Origin: Halobacillus litoralis
Lineage (GTDB): Bacteria; Bacillota; Bacilli; Bacillales; Halobacillaceae
Assembly (NCBI RefSeq): GCF_009856355.1
Contig: NZ_WMEW01000001.1
Coordinates: 124,001-188,000, forward strand
Reading direction: 5' to 3'
DNA: 64,000 nt
How positions within the stretch are numbered: position 1 is the first letter of the stretch; the number at the start of each line of letters is the position of its first letter. Positions 19,295 through 28,310 of the stretch are shown one piece after another. Under the pieces are notes generated by a model. The model made no database searches and had not been told where the DNA came from. It saw nothing but the letters and a program-made list of their open reading frames with translations. The position numbers and the translations under genes were made by a program.

Positions 19295-19412
19295 GGCGGC
19301 CTTGGGAATGGCGAGACTCCTGTCGGATGAAGGTACATCTTGAGACCCCGGAAGGCGATGCCTGAGGAGGCTCAAGGTACCCCACGGAAAGGGAGTCATT
19401 CCCAAGGCAGCC
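19295..19412 (-). repeat. Bacillaceae-type palindromic repeat, copy 2 (inverted)
   Basis: Read on minus it shows CTTTCCGTGGGG, GAGCCTCCTC, CCGGGGTCTCA and CAGGAGTCTC in the same order as copy 1. Its own ends GCCTTGGGAATG (19299-19310) and CATTCCCAAGGC (19397-19408) pair perfectly, extended by three pairs beyond one mismatch. Confidence 0.75.
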
Positions 19413-19493
19413 TTATAAAAATCCCAAGACAGAAAAGGATGATAGGAGCTGACATGTTAAATAACAACACCAATCCATAACAGAGCTTTTCCA

Positions 19494-19526
19494 TTAAAAA
19501 AACCCTCCAGTATGGAGGGTTCTTTT
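19494..19526. terminator. Terminator of the large subtilase gene
   Basis: AACCCTCCA and TGGAGGGTT arms with A-rich and T-rich flanks (ATTAAAAAAA / TCTTTTAAAA), 9 bases past the subtilase stop on minus. Confidence 0.88.
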
Positions 19527-19534
19527 AAAACAGC

Positions 19535-22500
19535 TTATTTGGTTACTTTGTTCTGTAGATCTTCTTTCGCTTCCGGTCCTACCGCAGCATCGCCGCCGAG
19601 AACAGTGACAGAAGAGATATCATGAGTGTACACATACTTCGTTAAGTACGCATCCACCTCTTTTGGAAGATCATCAGGCTGAACAAGCAGGAGCATACCG
19701 TCTTTACCTGTTACAAGCGGTGCAGATGCAAGGGCATCCGGATAGTTACGTCCGCTTGCGGCAAATAGATTGGTTGCATTCGGCTCGAACTCTTTCAAAA
19801 TGCTGACGAGGGTGCCGTAACGGTTCGCACCGGACAGGCGCTCCACGGAAACAGCGACTTCCTTCGCCTGGTCAGCGACCTCATCAGAAATGACGCCTGT
19901 TCCACCGACTACATAAACGTCTTCATTTTCAAGGACAGCCAGAGCTTCGTCGGATAGATCCTTGCCGTTCGTCAGTACAATCGGCATGCCCTCAGCACCT
20001 GCGATGGAAGCAGCACTCAAAGCATCCGCATAGTTTTTACCTGTGGCAAGGAATACACCGTTTCCTTCAAAATCAAAGTCGTTCTGCAGTTTTTCTACAA
20101 TCTCAAGGTTCGTGCTGTAACGTGTATCACCGGAAACCCGCTCAATTTGATCAGAAGCAATGCTGATCGTATTCAACTGAGCGAAGACATCAGGGGAAAC
20201 GACGCCTTCACCACCGACAAGATAAACGTTTTCCGCACCAAGGCGGTCAATTTCTTTCAGCGCTTCCTTGCTCAGCTTCCCATCTCTGTTGACAGGGATA
20301 ACCGGTGCTTCTGCAGCAGAAGCCATCGGTCCGGCAGACAAGGCATCCGGGAAGTTATAAGCGGTCGTTACGACAACAGTATCTGCACCGCCATCCGGAT
20401 AGAGGTCCTGGGAAATATCAAGCGCTGTACCTTCACGTGTTTTACCGGAAAGGACATTGACGACGTCCGCATCCGTTGTAACTGGTACAAGGTCAAGCAC
20501 TTCATCTGTATCGGCATCAACCATGTACAAGCCGGCATAGCCTTTGATCGGCTGCTCTGGAGTCGTGATGGAAAGAGGAACGTCCACCGTTTCGCCGACG
20601 CCTAGTTTAGTAGCTTTGGCATCTGTTGTAACGGATCCCTCTCCTTTTTCATCAGAATTATAGGATAGAAGTTTCTCTTCCGTCATGTTCAATGTGTAAT
20701 CAACAGAAGCAGAACCTGTACCGAAGTAATCCACAGCAATCTGGTAGTTTCCATCAGGAAGACCTGTTACCGTGAAAGCTTCATCATTGGAGCTGGAAGC
20801 ACTGGATGCGACCTCTTCGCCTTCTTCATTGAATAGGAACAGATCCAGATCCACCGGCTCAGCAGGAGCCACATCTACGCTCAAGGAGACATTGTTTTTG
20901 ATTTCAACATCAATCAAATCACCATCATTCGGGATTTCGTCGACTTCCTGAGTGACGGTTCCTTCGATGGTTTTGTTAATAGGGCCGCTGAAGCCGACCG
21001 TTTCAAACTTCACGTTAGCCGCTTCTTTCATGTAGTTGGTAAAGGATACTTCTTTTTCGAAGGTTTCAGAAGAACCGACTTTACCAAGATCGATGCTTCC
21101 CGGCTCGCTGACAACATCCTGGGCGACAGCGTCTAAGGTATACTTGTTCATTTCCTTACCTTCTTCAGGAGCAATCGTTCCATAAACATGGACTTCCCAT
21201 ACGCCGGCTTTCGGAGATGGAACAACCACATCTTCCACATCCAGCCCACCGTATCCGGCATATCCAACAAACTCATTCACCTGTGTGCCATCTGGATTGA
21301 ACACAAGCATACGGACACGACCCTGGAATTCTCCACTTTCCTTCAGAGCATTCAAGGAGAAGCGTAGTTCACTGACACCGGAATCAACGTCGAAGGTGTA
21401 GCCTTTTGTCTGGGAAGACTGCACTTCGTCTGTCGTTCTGAAGCGGTGTTTGTTTTCTTTCGTAAACTCATAGCCAGTGATGATTGTCTGAGCACTTCTT
21501 GCTTCGACATAAGGTGTAGAAGCATCATCAATGATTAAGTTCCCTGCGTTCACGCCTGTTTCCAGCTTGGATGCATCATACTCGACATCAATATACTCAT
21601 ATTCTCCTGCGCCGAGTTTGACTTCATCAACGGATGGCGTAAACCAGTCGTGGGAAGCAGAAATATCAAGAGTCTTCGCTTCATCACCCGGGTTCTCAAT
21701 CAAAACTTCGACGGTTTCCGGGATATCTTTGTTACGGACATACAATCCAGGTCCGCCGGAAATTTTCTCCCCGTGGAATACCGTCACATCGACATTTTCA
21801 ACGTCGTTGACGAAATTATCTCTCATGTACTCGTAGGCAGCTGGAACATTGATCAGTCCCTGACCTTCCTGAGCCCGGTTATAACCGTCCAGTTTGTCCG
21901 CTGTCTGCACAAGTGCTTCACGGGCCAGTTCATAATTGAACGGCAGACGGTCTTTCTCTGCAGCTGATTTAAGCAAAGCTACAGCCCCGGCGACGTGTGG
22001 TGCTGACATACTTGTACCCTGAAGCACATCATACGCTTGACCTTCCGGGAACTGGTGGACAGGCTGGGCCGCATAGGCAGACCCAGGACCTACGATATCC
22101 GGTTTTTGATCTCCGGCTTCATTCGGTCCTACAGAGGAGAAGTACCAGAGGCCGTCCCCTTCAAGTGGGTTGCCGTCCTCATCTTTACCGTAAGGATAGG
22201 CGCCGTATTCCTTCGCCCACATCTGCTCATCAATGTGCGCACCAACAGAAATGACGCTGGCTACGTCCCCAGGTGAACCGACCGTATCAATTCCCGGTCC
22301 GCTGTTACCTGCAGAAGTAACAAAAACAATATCGTATTGATCGCTGAGCAGTGTCATCAACTCGCCGTAGCTTCCGCCGCCATCATTCAAATCAGGCAGA
22401 GAGCCAAGGCTCAAGTTGGCGACATCGACACCGAATCCACCTTCTGATTCCGGCAGGGCAGCGTCAATCATCGCACGTTGAATGCTCCACGTATAAGCTC

Positions 22501-23827
22501 CGCCTTCTTCTTTGAACACACGAAGACCGACAAGCTCAGCTTCCGGAGCCACACCTTCACCGGCTACCGCCCCTGTTGCATTGGATTTCAGCGGCCCATT
22601 GGCTGCTGAAATTCCGGCAACGTGGGAACCGTGACCGTTGAAGTCTGTAAACAAGTTGACCTTCTTCACAGCATCGAATTCCTGAGTTTCATTGTTTAAT
22701 AGCTTTTGCTCTTCCAAGTTGTTTACACGGAAGTTCGCACCTGCTACATCATCGGAAGGATCGATGTCAAAAGTACCCGTTTCGCCTTCCTTATAAGCTG
22801 TCTCATCTGTAAAGTCAAAATCAAAGTCTGTATCCACATAGACTTCATCCCCTGCTAGAAGGACAGGGAACCAGTCACCGAATGCCTCTCCAGACTCACC
22901 ATCCCCGTTAAGGTCGGCCTTGGCTTCAAACCAGGTTTCTCCGTAGTACAGCTTATCATCCGGAGAGTCAATCCCCTCCGTCTTGAAAATACCTTCGTAG
23001 ATGGTGTCCCCTTCTTCAAACTCATCAAAGAATGGAACATCCCCTTCCGCCAGATAGTTGGCGTTCTGACCCGTATATTCCTTGTAGCTGGAATAACGCT
23101 CCTCAGCTGCGTAAGGACGGTCTATGAATTCATTGGAAATCGTGTAGTCCCGCACATCTGTAATATGGGAGCTGCCGTATTTTCTCGTTTCTTCAAATAC
23201 TTCCTCTGAAGTTTCTTCCGCATCCTCATCGACTTCAGGAAGATTAGTGAAGGATTCGTGCCCTGGGTCTGGACCAGAGTCAATGATTCCGATACGGACA
23301 CCTTCGCCGCTGAATTTATCGTGGAATCCGTCTACTCCAGTAGATGGGTGGGTTTCCAGCTGATCCGGCTCAACCACAGCGTCTTGATCCACCTCATCCT
23401 GCCCATCCGTGTTCAACTCATCAGGATTGACGGGAGCAAGCTCAAGCTCCTGGTTCTCCCCTACTGTACGAACCGAGTCAAGCTTCACGATATCAAGGAT
23501 TTTATTTGTCGGTACTTCAGCCAGATAGCCATAGTTTTTGTGGTTCTGGATGACTTTGACACCCAGCTCTTCCAGCTGCTTCGTCGCATCTGTCTTACCA
23601 TTACCGATAATGACCAGCTCTTGTTTTGAATCCGAACTGTTAGCCAGGGAAACGACTTCATCATAATTCATTAACGTATTAAAAGACTTCGCCGCTTTTG
23701 TTTCTGCCTGAACCCCGGCCGCTCCATATGTACCAATCCCTGCAAACGAAGACGCAACGATAGCCGCACTGGCTAAAACAGACAACGCCTTCTTTTTCAC
23801 GTTCTTTTTGTTTTTCTCAGCCACCAA
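19535..23827 (-). CDS. Large secreted subtilisin-like protease with C-terminal CWB2 repeats
   Basis: Cell-wall-bound serine protease of about 1430 residues. Order: signal peptide with KKNVKKK and an AGVQA cleavage site; I9-like propeptide; S8 domain with Asp about 183 (IGIIDSGPD), His about 399 (GHGSHVAG) and Ser about 606 (GTSMSAPH); beta-rich domains including a PPC-like stretch; three CWB2 repeats over the last 300 residues. About 215 residues separate Asp and His, against some 30-40 in ordinary subtilisins; the acidic insert holds an EF-hand-like loop DLNGDGESGE (about 305-314). I start at TTG 23827, with GGGAGG 9 bases ahead; 23890 has no ribosome site. A perfect-spacing sigma-A promoter precedes it. 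The CWB2 triplet should hold it to wall polymers. Confidence 0.92.
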   Translation of the reverse strand: MVAEKNKKNVKKKALSVLASAAIVASSFAGIGTYGAAGVQAETKAAKSFNTLMNYDEVVSLANSSDSKQELVIIGNGKTDATKQLEELGVKVIQNHKNYGYLAEVPTNKILDIVKLDSVRTVGENQELELAPVNPDELNTDGQDEVDQDAVVEPDQLETHPSTGVDGFHDKFSGEGVRIGIIDSGPDPGHESFTNLPEVDEDAEETSEEVFEETRKYGSSHITDVRDYTISNEFIDRPYAAEERYSSYKEYTGQNANYLAEGDVPFFDEFEEGDTIYEGIFKTEGIDSPDDKLYYGETWFEAKADLNGDGESGEAFGDWFPVLLAGDEVYVDTDFDFDFTDETAYKEGETGTFDIDPSDDVAGANFRVNNLEEQKLLNNETQEFDAVKKVNLFTDFNGHGSHVAGISAANGPLKSNATGAVAGEGVAPEAELVGLRVFKEEGGAYTWSIQRAMIDAALPESEGGFGVDVANLSLGSLPDLNDGGGSYGELMTLLSDQYDIVFVTSAGNSGPGIDTVGSPGDVASVISVGAHIDEQMWAKEYGAYPYGKDEDGNPLEGDGLWYFSSVGPNEAGDQKPDIVGPGSAYAAQPVHQFPEGQAYDVLQGTSMSAPHVAGAVALLKSAAEKDRLPFNYELAREALVQTADKLDGYNRAQEGQGLINVPAAYEYMRDNFVNDVENVDVTVFHGEKISGGPGLYVRNKDIPETVEVLIENPGDEAKTLDISASHDWFTPSVDEVKLGAGEYEYIDVEYDASKLETGVNAGNLIIDDASTPYVEARSAQTIITGYEFTKENKHRFRTTDEVQSSQTKGYTFDVDSGVSELRFSLNALKESGEFQGRVRMLVFNPDGTQVNEFVGYAGYGGLDVEDVVVPSPKAGVWEVHVYGTIAPEEGKEMNKYTLDAVAQDVVSEPGSIDLGKVGSSETFEKEVSFTNYMKEAANVKFETVGFSGPINKTIEGTVTQEVDEIPNDGDLIDVEIKNNVSLSVDVAPAEPVDLDLFLFNEEGEEVASSASSSNDEAFTVTGLPDGNYQIAVDYFGTGSASVDYTLNMTEEKLLSYNSDEKGEGSVTTDAKATKLGVGETVDVPLSITTPEQPIKGYAGLYMVDADTDEVLDLVPVTTDADVVNVLSGKTREGTALDISQDLYPDGGADTVVVTTAYNFPDALSAGPMASAAEAPVIPVNRDGKLSKEALKEIDRLGAENVYLVGGEGVVSPDVFAQLNTISIASDQIERVSGDTRYSTNLEIVEKLQNDFDFEGNGVFLATGKNYADALSAASIAGAEGMPIVLTNGKDLSDEALAVLENEDVYVVGGTGVISDEVADQAKEVAVSVERLSGANRYGTLVSILKEFEPNATNLFAASGRNYPDALASAPLVTGKDGMLLLVQPDDLPKEVDAYLTKYVYTHDISSVTVLGGDAAVGPEAKEDLQNKVTK

Positions 23828-23916
23828 AGTAAATGACCTCCCTATGATATTGGTCAACCAATAAAAACCTCTATGCCTCCTTTTTTTCATAAATATTTCA
23901 AAATATTACAAATTAG

Positions 23917-23945
23917 ATTGTACGTTATACCCCGAAAATCGTCAA
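23917..23945 (-). promoter_or_regulatory. Sigma-A promoter of the large subtilase
   Basis: Minus strand -35 TTGACG (23940-23945), 17-base spacer, -10 TACAAT (23917-23922), about 90 bases before the chosen start. Confidence 0.75.
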
Positions 23946-23981
23946 TGAATATTCGCTCAATTTAGAATATTTTAGACAAGT

Positions 23982-24006
23982 AAAAAACCCGGTGAAATCA
24001 CCGGGT
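23982..24006 (-). terminator. Terminator of the GNAT gene
   Basis: ACCCGGTG (23987-23994) and CACCGGGT (23999-24006) arms; on minus a T6 tract follows directly. Confidence 0.88.
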
Positions 24007-24051
24007 CCATCCATATTTCCTATGAAAAATCATGCATGTGAATAAATACAG

Positions 24052-24456
24052 CTACATGAGGTCTGAGATGAACAAAGGCGTTGTTCCATCTTCTTCCTCA
24101 AAGCCCAGTTTTCCGTAAAACTCGACGACGTTCGGATAGGCGATCAATACCTTCGTCTGGTAACCTTTATAACGATGAAGCATGCGGTCCATCATGCCTT
24201 TCCCTATGCCTCTGCCCTGGTAGTCCGGGTGGATTAACACATAATGGAAATAGGCGGTCAATACGCCATCGGACAAGGCATTCACTAATCCAATTAACTG
24301 ATCTCCATCCCAAGCTGTGATACAAGAATGAGATCCTTTAACAGCCTCCAACACTTCTTCAGGGTACTTTCCTGACTCCCATTCTACAGAGAGAAATAAT
24401 TGCTGAAGGTTTTCTTTCGTCATATTTTCCATATTATCAGTATAGGAGATTTCCAT
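24052..24456 (-). CDS. GNAT family N-acetyltransferase
   Basis: Acetyl-CoA-dependent acetyltransferase, 134 residues. The acetyl-CoA loop is HPDYQGRGIGKGMMDRML (motif A) followed by IAYPNVVEFYGKLGF (motif B). Start ATG 24456 (MEISYTDNMENM) has AAAGAGGG ahead; the frame is open further upstream but without a ribosome site. It lies between two subtilase genes but has its own terminator. Substrate unknown. Confidence 0.85.
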   Translation of the reverse strand: MEISYTDNMENMTKENLQQLFLSVEWESGKYPEEVLEAVKGSHSCITAWDGDQLIGLVNALSDGVLTAYFHYVLIHPDYQGRGIGKGMMDRMLHRYKGYQTKVLIAYPNVVEFYGKLGFEEEDGTTPLFISDLM

Positions 24457-24565
24457 AAAAGAACCCTCTTTCATTGATCTAATTTTGTTCCATGGGTCGC
24501 CAGCTCTTAATTGTGAAAACACCCACAGATTCACACTTTTGACCCATGAAAAACTCTGCATAAAA

Positions 24566-24598
24566 AGAAAGTCGTCCCTGTCTAAAAACCGACTTTCT
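24566..24598 (-). terminator. Terminator of the second subtilase gene
   Basis: AGAAAGTCG (24566-24574) and CGACTTTCT (24590-24598) pair perfectly; on minus TTTTTA follows. It lies 13 bases after the stop at 24611. Confidence 0.85.
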
Positions 24599-24610
24599 TC
24601 CTATTATGAA

Positions 24611-26677
24611 TTACCGGTAAAAAATATCATCAATCTCCCACGCATGTTCGGCTGGGACGGGGTAAGTGCCTCCAATGATGTAATAACTGGATCGGTCCTT
24701 AAATAGTCGGATGCTGTCCGCTGTTACAGGTGCATATCTTTCGTTAGTCAAAATAATCGGACTTGCTGTCTTTACAGCAAGAGGCGCGGCGGCCATCGCA
24801 TCCGGGAAGTTCTGACCTGTTGAAAAATAAAGCGTCTCAGCTGATGCACGGCCGAAGGTCCGGTGCATAGCCTTATTGGTCTCATAGCGGTTTTTCCCTG
24901 AAACGCGGAGGGGATGGGCATCGGGAAGAGTGGAGGCGACCTTTTCTGAGATCGGCTGGGTCCCTCCAACAATATAATTCTTAGTAATCCCTTCCTCTTC
25001 CATATACGTTTGGACGACTTCCGGGATTTCATCCTGTTTCACATATAAAATAGGATACTGCTTTACTCCGCTGTACGCTGAAGCCGATAGAGCGTCCGGA
25101 AATTCCTGTCCTGATACGACAAAGCCTTTATTCGTCTCATAAGGAATCAATTTGTTCACGGCCACGGCTGTCTCATACCTGTCAGACCCCTTGATCCGGT
25201 GAACATCATAGCCTTCGTTTTCTACATCGTTCTCTACATCAGCGGAAACAGCCACATCTCCTCCGATAATGATGACATCCGTGGCGTTCAGCCGGTCCAA
25301 TTCCTCTTTAATGGAAGATGATAGATCACTTCGCCTTTCTAATAGAACGGGACTGTTTAAATAAGAGGCGAGGGGGGAAGCTGCAAGACTATCCGGAAAA
25401 TCTTTTCCCGTAGCGAGAATCACAAATTTCCCCTGCTCTTTCTCCCCATCAATGGTGAGCGTTTCTTCTTCCAGAGCGTCCCATCCTTTTTTAGAGATGG
25501 CCGTGGACGTTTCGACGGAAGCAGCTCCTGAGATCCGCTGGTAATCACGAACTTGATTAAGCGTCTTTTCCGCATTAATCATTCCCTCTCCCAGTTCATA
25601 TGTACTGGCTGCAGTTTCCGCGCCATCCACAATCAACCGCTGCACCTGCTCCGCTTCTAAATAGGGCGCATGGTTTTCAACTAAAGCCGCAAGCGCACTC
25701 ACATGACCAGAGGACATACTCGTTCCGCCCATTCTCTTATATCCATCATCGAGATACGTACTATACAGGTCTGTCCCCGGTGTAATCACATCAACTTCAG
25801 GGCCATAATTGGAAAAAGAAGCTTTTTCGTTATCTTCCAAGTCATAACTTCCGACAGAAATGACCTGATCCAAAGCTGCAGGATACAAAGCTTTTTCGCG
25901 GTCATCATTCCCTGCAGCAGCAACGACGATGACGCCTTCCTGCCTGGCATATTCAATGGCATCGGCAAGGGCAGTACGATATACGTAAGTTCCCAGACTT
26001 AAATTGATGATATCCACGCCTTGCTCGACAGCGTAGTCAATCCCTTCAATGACGTCGGACAAATTCCCGGACTCAGCCTCCATCACCTTCACCGGCATCA
26101 TTTGAACATCCCCTCTGGATAAGGAAGAAACGCCAAGGTGATTACTTGTGACAGCTCCAATCAGCCCGGCCACATGAGTACCATGACCAAAGGTGTCTTC
26201 CGGGGATTCCGATGGTTCGAGAATATTTGTTCCTTGGATCAATTGGCCTTCCAGGTCCGGATGGTTGAGACTCATCCCGGAATCAATAACCGCAACGACC
26301 GGATCCTCCTCTGATACCTTTTTATAGTCCATCCACGATTCTTCTGCATGGACGGCATCGAAGGTCTTTTTCTGATCAGGGTAAAAAGGGTCGTCGGGAA
26401 CGTCCCCCTGGGCATATACTTTTACATCTGTTTCTATGTATTCCACATCGGGATCTTCTTTTAGTTCCTTCTGTTTCTTTTCTGCCTGATCTTTATCAAC
26501 CGGAACCACATCGACCGGGAAGGACTTTTCCCCTGACTGGGAGGTGACTTCCTCTTTATACTTCACAATGAAGTGAACCTGCTCTTTTTCCTCCGCGTGG
26601 ATCACCGGTATCATTAAACTGAACATCACAAACATGACTGCCACAGAAATAATAGATCGTACGTAGTTCCTGTTCAT
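24611..26677 (-). CDS. Secreted subtilisin-like protease with three CWB2 repeats
   Basis: Serine protease of 688 residues. Signal peptide ending near PVIHAEE, short propeptide (about 30-90), S8 domain with Asp132 (VIDSGMS), His165 (GHGTHVAG), oxyanion Asn257 (AAGND) and Ser320 (GTSMSSGHV; the usual APH is SGH). The Asp-His distance is the normal 33 residues. Residues about 385-688 are three CWB2 repeats, each with the (F)PD(A/S)L and (I)IGG motifs. AAGGAG lies 7 bases before ATG 26677. It may be a compact relative of the larger protease at 19535-23827; both should sit in the wall. Confidence 0.94.
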   Translation of the reverse strand: MNRNYVRSIISVAVMFVMFSLMIPVIHAEEKEQVHFIVKYKEEVTSQSGEKSFPVDVVPVDKDQAEKKQKELKEDPDVEYIETDVKVYAQGDVPDDPFYPDQKKTFDAVHAEESWMDYKKVSEEDPVVAVIDSGMSLNHPDLEGQLIQGTNILEPSESPEDTFGHGTHVAGLIGAVTSNHLGVSSLSRGDVQMMPVKVMEAESGNLSDVIEGIDYAVEQGVDIINLSLGTYVYRTALADAIEYARQEGVIVVAAAGNDDREKALYPAALDQVISVGSYDLEDNEKASFSNYGPEVDVITPGTDLYSTYLDDGYKRMGGTSMSSGHVSALAALVENHAPYLEAEQVQRLIVDGAETAASTYELGEGMINAEKTLNQVRDYQRISGAASVETSTAISKKGWDALEEETLTIDGEKEQGKFVILATGKDFPDSLAASPLASYLNSPVLLERRSDLSSSIKEELDRLNATDVIIIGGDVAVSADVENDVENEGYDVHRIKGSDRYETAVAVNKLIPYETNKGFVVSGQEFPDALSASAYSGVKQYPILYVKQDEIPEVVQTYMEEEGITKNYIVGGTQPISEKVASTLPDAHPLRVSGKNRYETNKAMHRTFGRASAETLYFSTGQNFPDAMAAAPLAVKTASPIILTNERYAPVTADSIRLFKDRSSYYIIGGTYPVPAEHAWEIDDIFYR

Positions 26678-26847
26678 ATATGGACTCCTTTTTATGTAGT
26701 AGAGAATCCGGTAGGGTTAGTCCTCAAATGCCCGAATCCTCCCTTTAGTTTACATGGGGATGGACCTTTTTTAAATATTGACTTTAGGACGATGATGTAC
26801 GCTTTCCTTATATTTTGATATGGTCATGATCTTACAGGACATAAATA

Positions 26848-26876
26848 AAACGCTGGACGTCTCAAGTCCAGCGTTT
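26848..26876 (-). terminator. Terminator of the CpsB-like gene
   Basis: AAACGCTGGAC (26848-26858) and GTCCAGCGTTT (26866-26876) pair perfectly; on minus GTTTTATTT follows. It overlaps the stop codon. Confidence 0.85.
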
Positions 26877-27645
26877 ACGATTGAAAGGGAAAAATCCCAA
26901 GCGTCTTTTTCGTTTTCATCCGTTCCGGTGGATCTGTATAAACCATTTCCCCATCAAGAAGGACATGTGCATTTTCCATAAACTGATACATCACGTCGGA
27001 GCCGAAAGATTTTTGGATCTTATCATACGCCTGCCTTAAGAAAAAGCCTTTCTTCTTATCATCCACAGCGTGGGAGGCCACAACGTGGGCCAGGTTATGG
27101 CGGATCATCTGCAGCGCAAGCTTTTGAGACGGTTTTCCCTGCTTATTCGCTAAACTGGCTGCTGATACTTGAGTGACTGCCCCATTTTTCACAAATTGAT
27201 AAAGGAGATCAGGCTGCTGCTGGAATACCTGGTTCTGTTCAGGGTGAACAATAACCGGAATATACCCTTCCAGCTGCATATCATAAAGCACCTGCTTGGC
27301 ATAGTGCGGGATGTCCTTATTGGAGAACACCACGTAAATGTATGGAGTTTTTTCATTCATCGGTATAATGTACCCATTCTTCAGATCATCGACAAGTTCG
27401 CCATAAACCTTAACTTCATGTCCGGGGAGGATACGCACCTCGATGCCCTGATCAAATAACTCCTTGTTCAGTTCTTCACACTGGAGTTTAACTTCCCTCG
27501 GTCCTCTCTCAAATTGAAAGCGCGGAGCGGCAACTATCGTTTCCACCCCTTGGTCGGAAGCTTTCTGCGCCATTGCCAGACTCCCCTGCATGGATTCCGG
27601 CCCATCCCCTGTTCCAGGGAGGATTTTGCAGTTCAAATCAATCAT
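26875..27645 (-). CDS. CpsB/YwqE-like PHP tyrosine-phosphatase homologue, active site degenerate
   Basis: 256 residues, the size of B. subtilis YwqE, and alignable without gaps over the N-terminal 43 residues by eye. YwqE-type enzymes dephosphorylate capsule BY-kinases using a metal cluster. Here the first metal motif HxH is Asn5-Cys-Lys7, Asp13 is Gly, the PHH motif is Pro41-Arg-Phe, and the final SDAH is Ser191-His-Ala-Val194. Only Glu77 and His134 (HPE) of the expected ligands remain. The fold should be kept, since helix and hydrophobic patterns match throughout (LYDMQLEGYIPVIVHPE). Catalysis as a phosphatase therefore looks lost. Start ATG 27645 is supported by GAGAGGTGAGAGG; an in-frame extension to 27843 runs through the promoter. 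A GTTC-N8-GAAC box lies at 27735-27750. Confidence 0.87.
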   Translation of the reverse strand: MIDLNCKILPGTGDGPESMQGSLAMAQKASDQGVETIVAAPRFQFERGPREVKLQCEELNKELFDQGIEVRILPGHEVKVYGELVDDLKNGYIIPMNEKTPYIYVVFSNKDIPHYAKQVLYDMQLEGYIPVIVHPEQNQVFQQQPDLLYQFVKNGAVTQVSAASLANKQGKPSQKLALQMIRHNLAHVVASHAVDDKKKGFFLRQAYDKIQKSFGSDVMYQFMENAHVLLDGEMVYTDPPERMKTKKTLGIFPFQS

Positions 27646-27734
27646 ACCTCTCACCTCTCTACGTTTTATAGAAGAATCATTCTTTAAAGGAAACGATTGG
27701 ATAAAAATAAAAGAAGCTGGAGGCTTCCATAAAC

Positions 27735-27750
27735 GTTCATTATTGAGAAC
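27735..27750. promoter_or_regulatory. SinR-like box upstream of the CpsB-like gene
   Basis: GTTCATTATTGAGAAC, an inverted repeat of GTTC, with GTTCTCA on the minus strand fitting GTTCTYT in its first five bases. It lies just downstream of a minus-strand TATTATACT that could be the -10. Confidence 0.55.
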
Positions 27751-27845
27751 TATATCCAGTATAATACAGGGGAACCTCTGGAATAAAGGATGATTTTCCT
27801 CTATTTTTAACCGCATTCTCCATTTATTATTTAATTCGTACATTA

Positions 27846-28204
27846 TAAGTGTCTATATCTCTATATTACTTAATTTATCTTCCATTTTTGTTTATTTATA
27901 GAAATTCGAACATTAAAACAATTTCCAGAAAAAAGATATATCCTATACAGTTCTTCTCATTTCTCAATTAAGAACACAGGGTGATGGATCTACCCTACCG
28001 CCCCCCTATATAATAAGGATATAACCAGATCCTCTTTGCTTTAATAACACTCCACAAACCGCACCAAACCAGCATTTAACTGCTGTATATGAGTCTAAAT
28101 GTTCATTATTCCATCATTTACCGCATAAATCGATATACTTCTTGTAATCTTTTGTAATTTGTTGTACGTTCTTTATAAAGAATAAGTCAGAGGGAGGAGT
28201 TCCT
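27846..28204. other. AT-rich regulatory region between the CpsB-like gene and the ydaL-like operon
   Basis: No gene is supported here. It carries a GTTCT half-site (27950), a TTTCTCAATTAAGAAC box (27960-27975) and a near-perfect palindrome (28168-28183), and several possible -10 sequences such as TATACT. Confidence 0.6.
28168..28183. promoter_or_regulatory. SinR-like palindrome upstream of the ydaL-like operon, box 1
   Basis: GTTCTTTATAAAGAAT matches its own reverse complement at all but the terminal pair and contains the SinR heptamer GTTCTYT. It lies just ahead of the first small ORF. Confidence 0.65.
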
Positions 28205-28309
28205 ATTGCCTTAAAGAATCCTCCAGTTCCTATGCATGGCCCTGAGGGAAGCAGCAGCAGAAGTCAGCGTCGAAAAACCAACATCAAGAAAGTGGGAGGT
28301 TGCATTTAA
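28205..28309 (+). CDS. Possible 34-residue leader ORF
   Basis: Opens at ATT 28205, 5 bases after a strong GGGAGGAG, and contains an internal ATG at 28232; it ends at TAA 28307-28309, one base before the start of the next small ORF. The peptide is basic (SRSQRRKTNIKK) and has no known domain. The unusual ATT start makes it doubtful; the ribosome site makes it worth listing. Confidence 0.3.
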   Translation: MALKNPPVPMHGPEGSSSRSQRRKTNIKKVGGCI

Positions 28310-28310
28310 T

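Larger units (their letters stand above)
19022..19487. mobile_element. MITE-like element with terminal inverted repeats
   Basis: Left end 19022-19055 (AGCTCTGTTA then TGTTGTTGATATTT) is matched in inverse orientation by the right end 19456-19487, identical over AGCTCTGTTA and similar beyond it. The element has no coding capacity and encloses two palindromic repeats (19115-19236, 19295-19412) in opposite orientation. No transposase or target duplication was identified. Confidence 0.55.
18740..19534. other. Long intergenic region, no supported gene
   Basis: About 795 bases between the glp promoter and the large subtilase. It holds a dispersed-repeat candidate near 18910-19000, a MITE-like element (19022-19487) with two internal palindromic repeats, and a terminator (19494-19526). 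The 64-codon minus frame at 18812-19006 has no ribosome site and no recognisable domain. Confidence 0.7.

Noticed and set aside
19022..19487. Insertion sequence
   Set aside because: Terminal inverted repeats exist but there is no transposase or fragment of one, so I call it MITE-like only.
27646..27843. N-terminal extension of the CpsB-like protein
   Set aside because: Runs through the promoter and SinR-like box; ATG 27645 has the ribosome site and matches the YwqE start.
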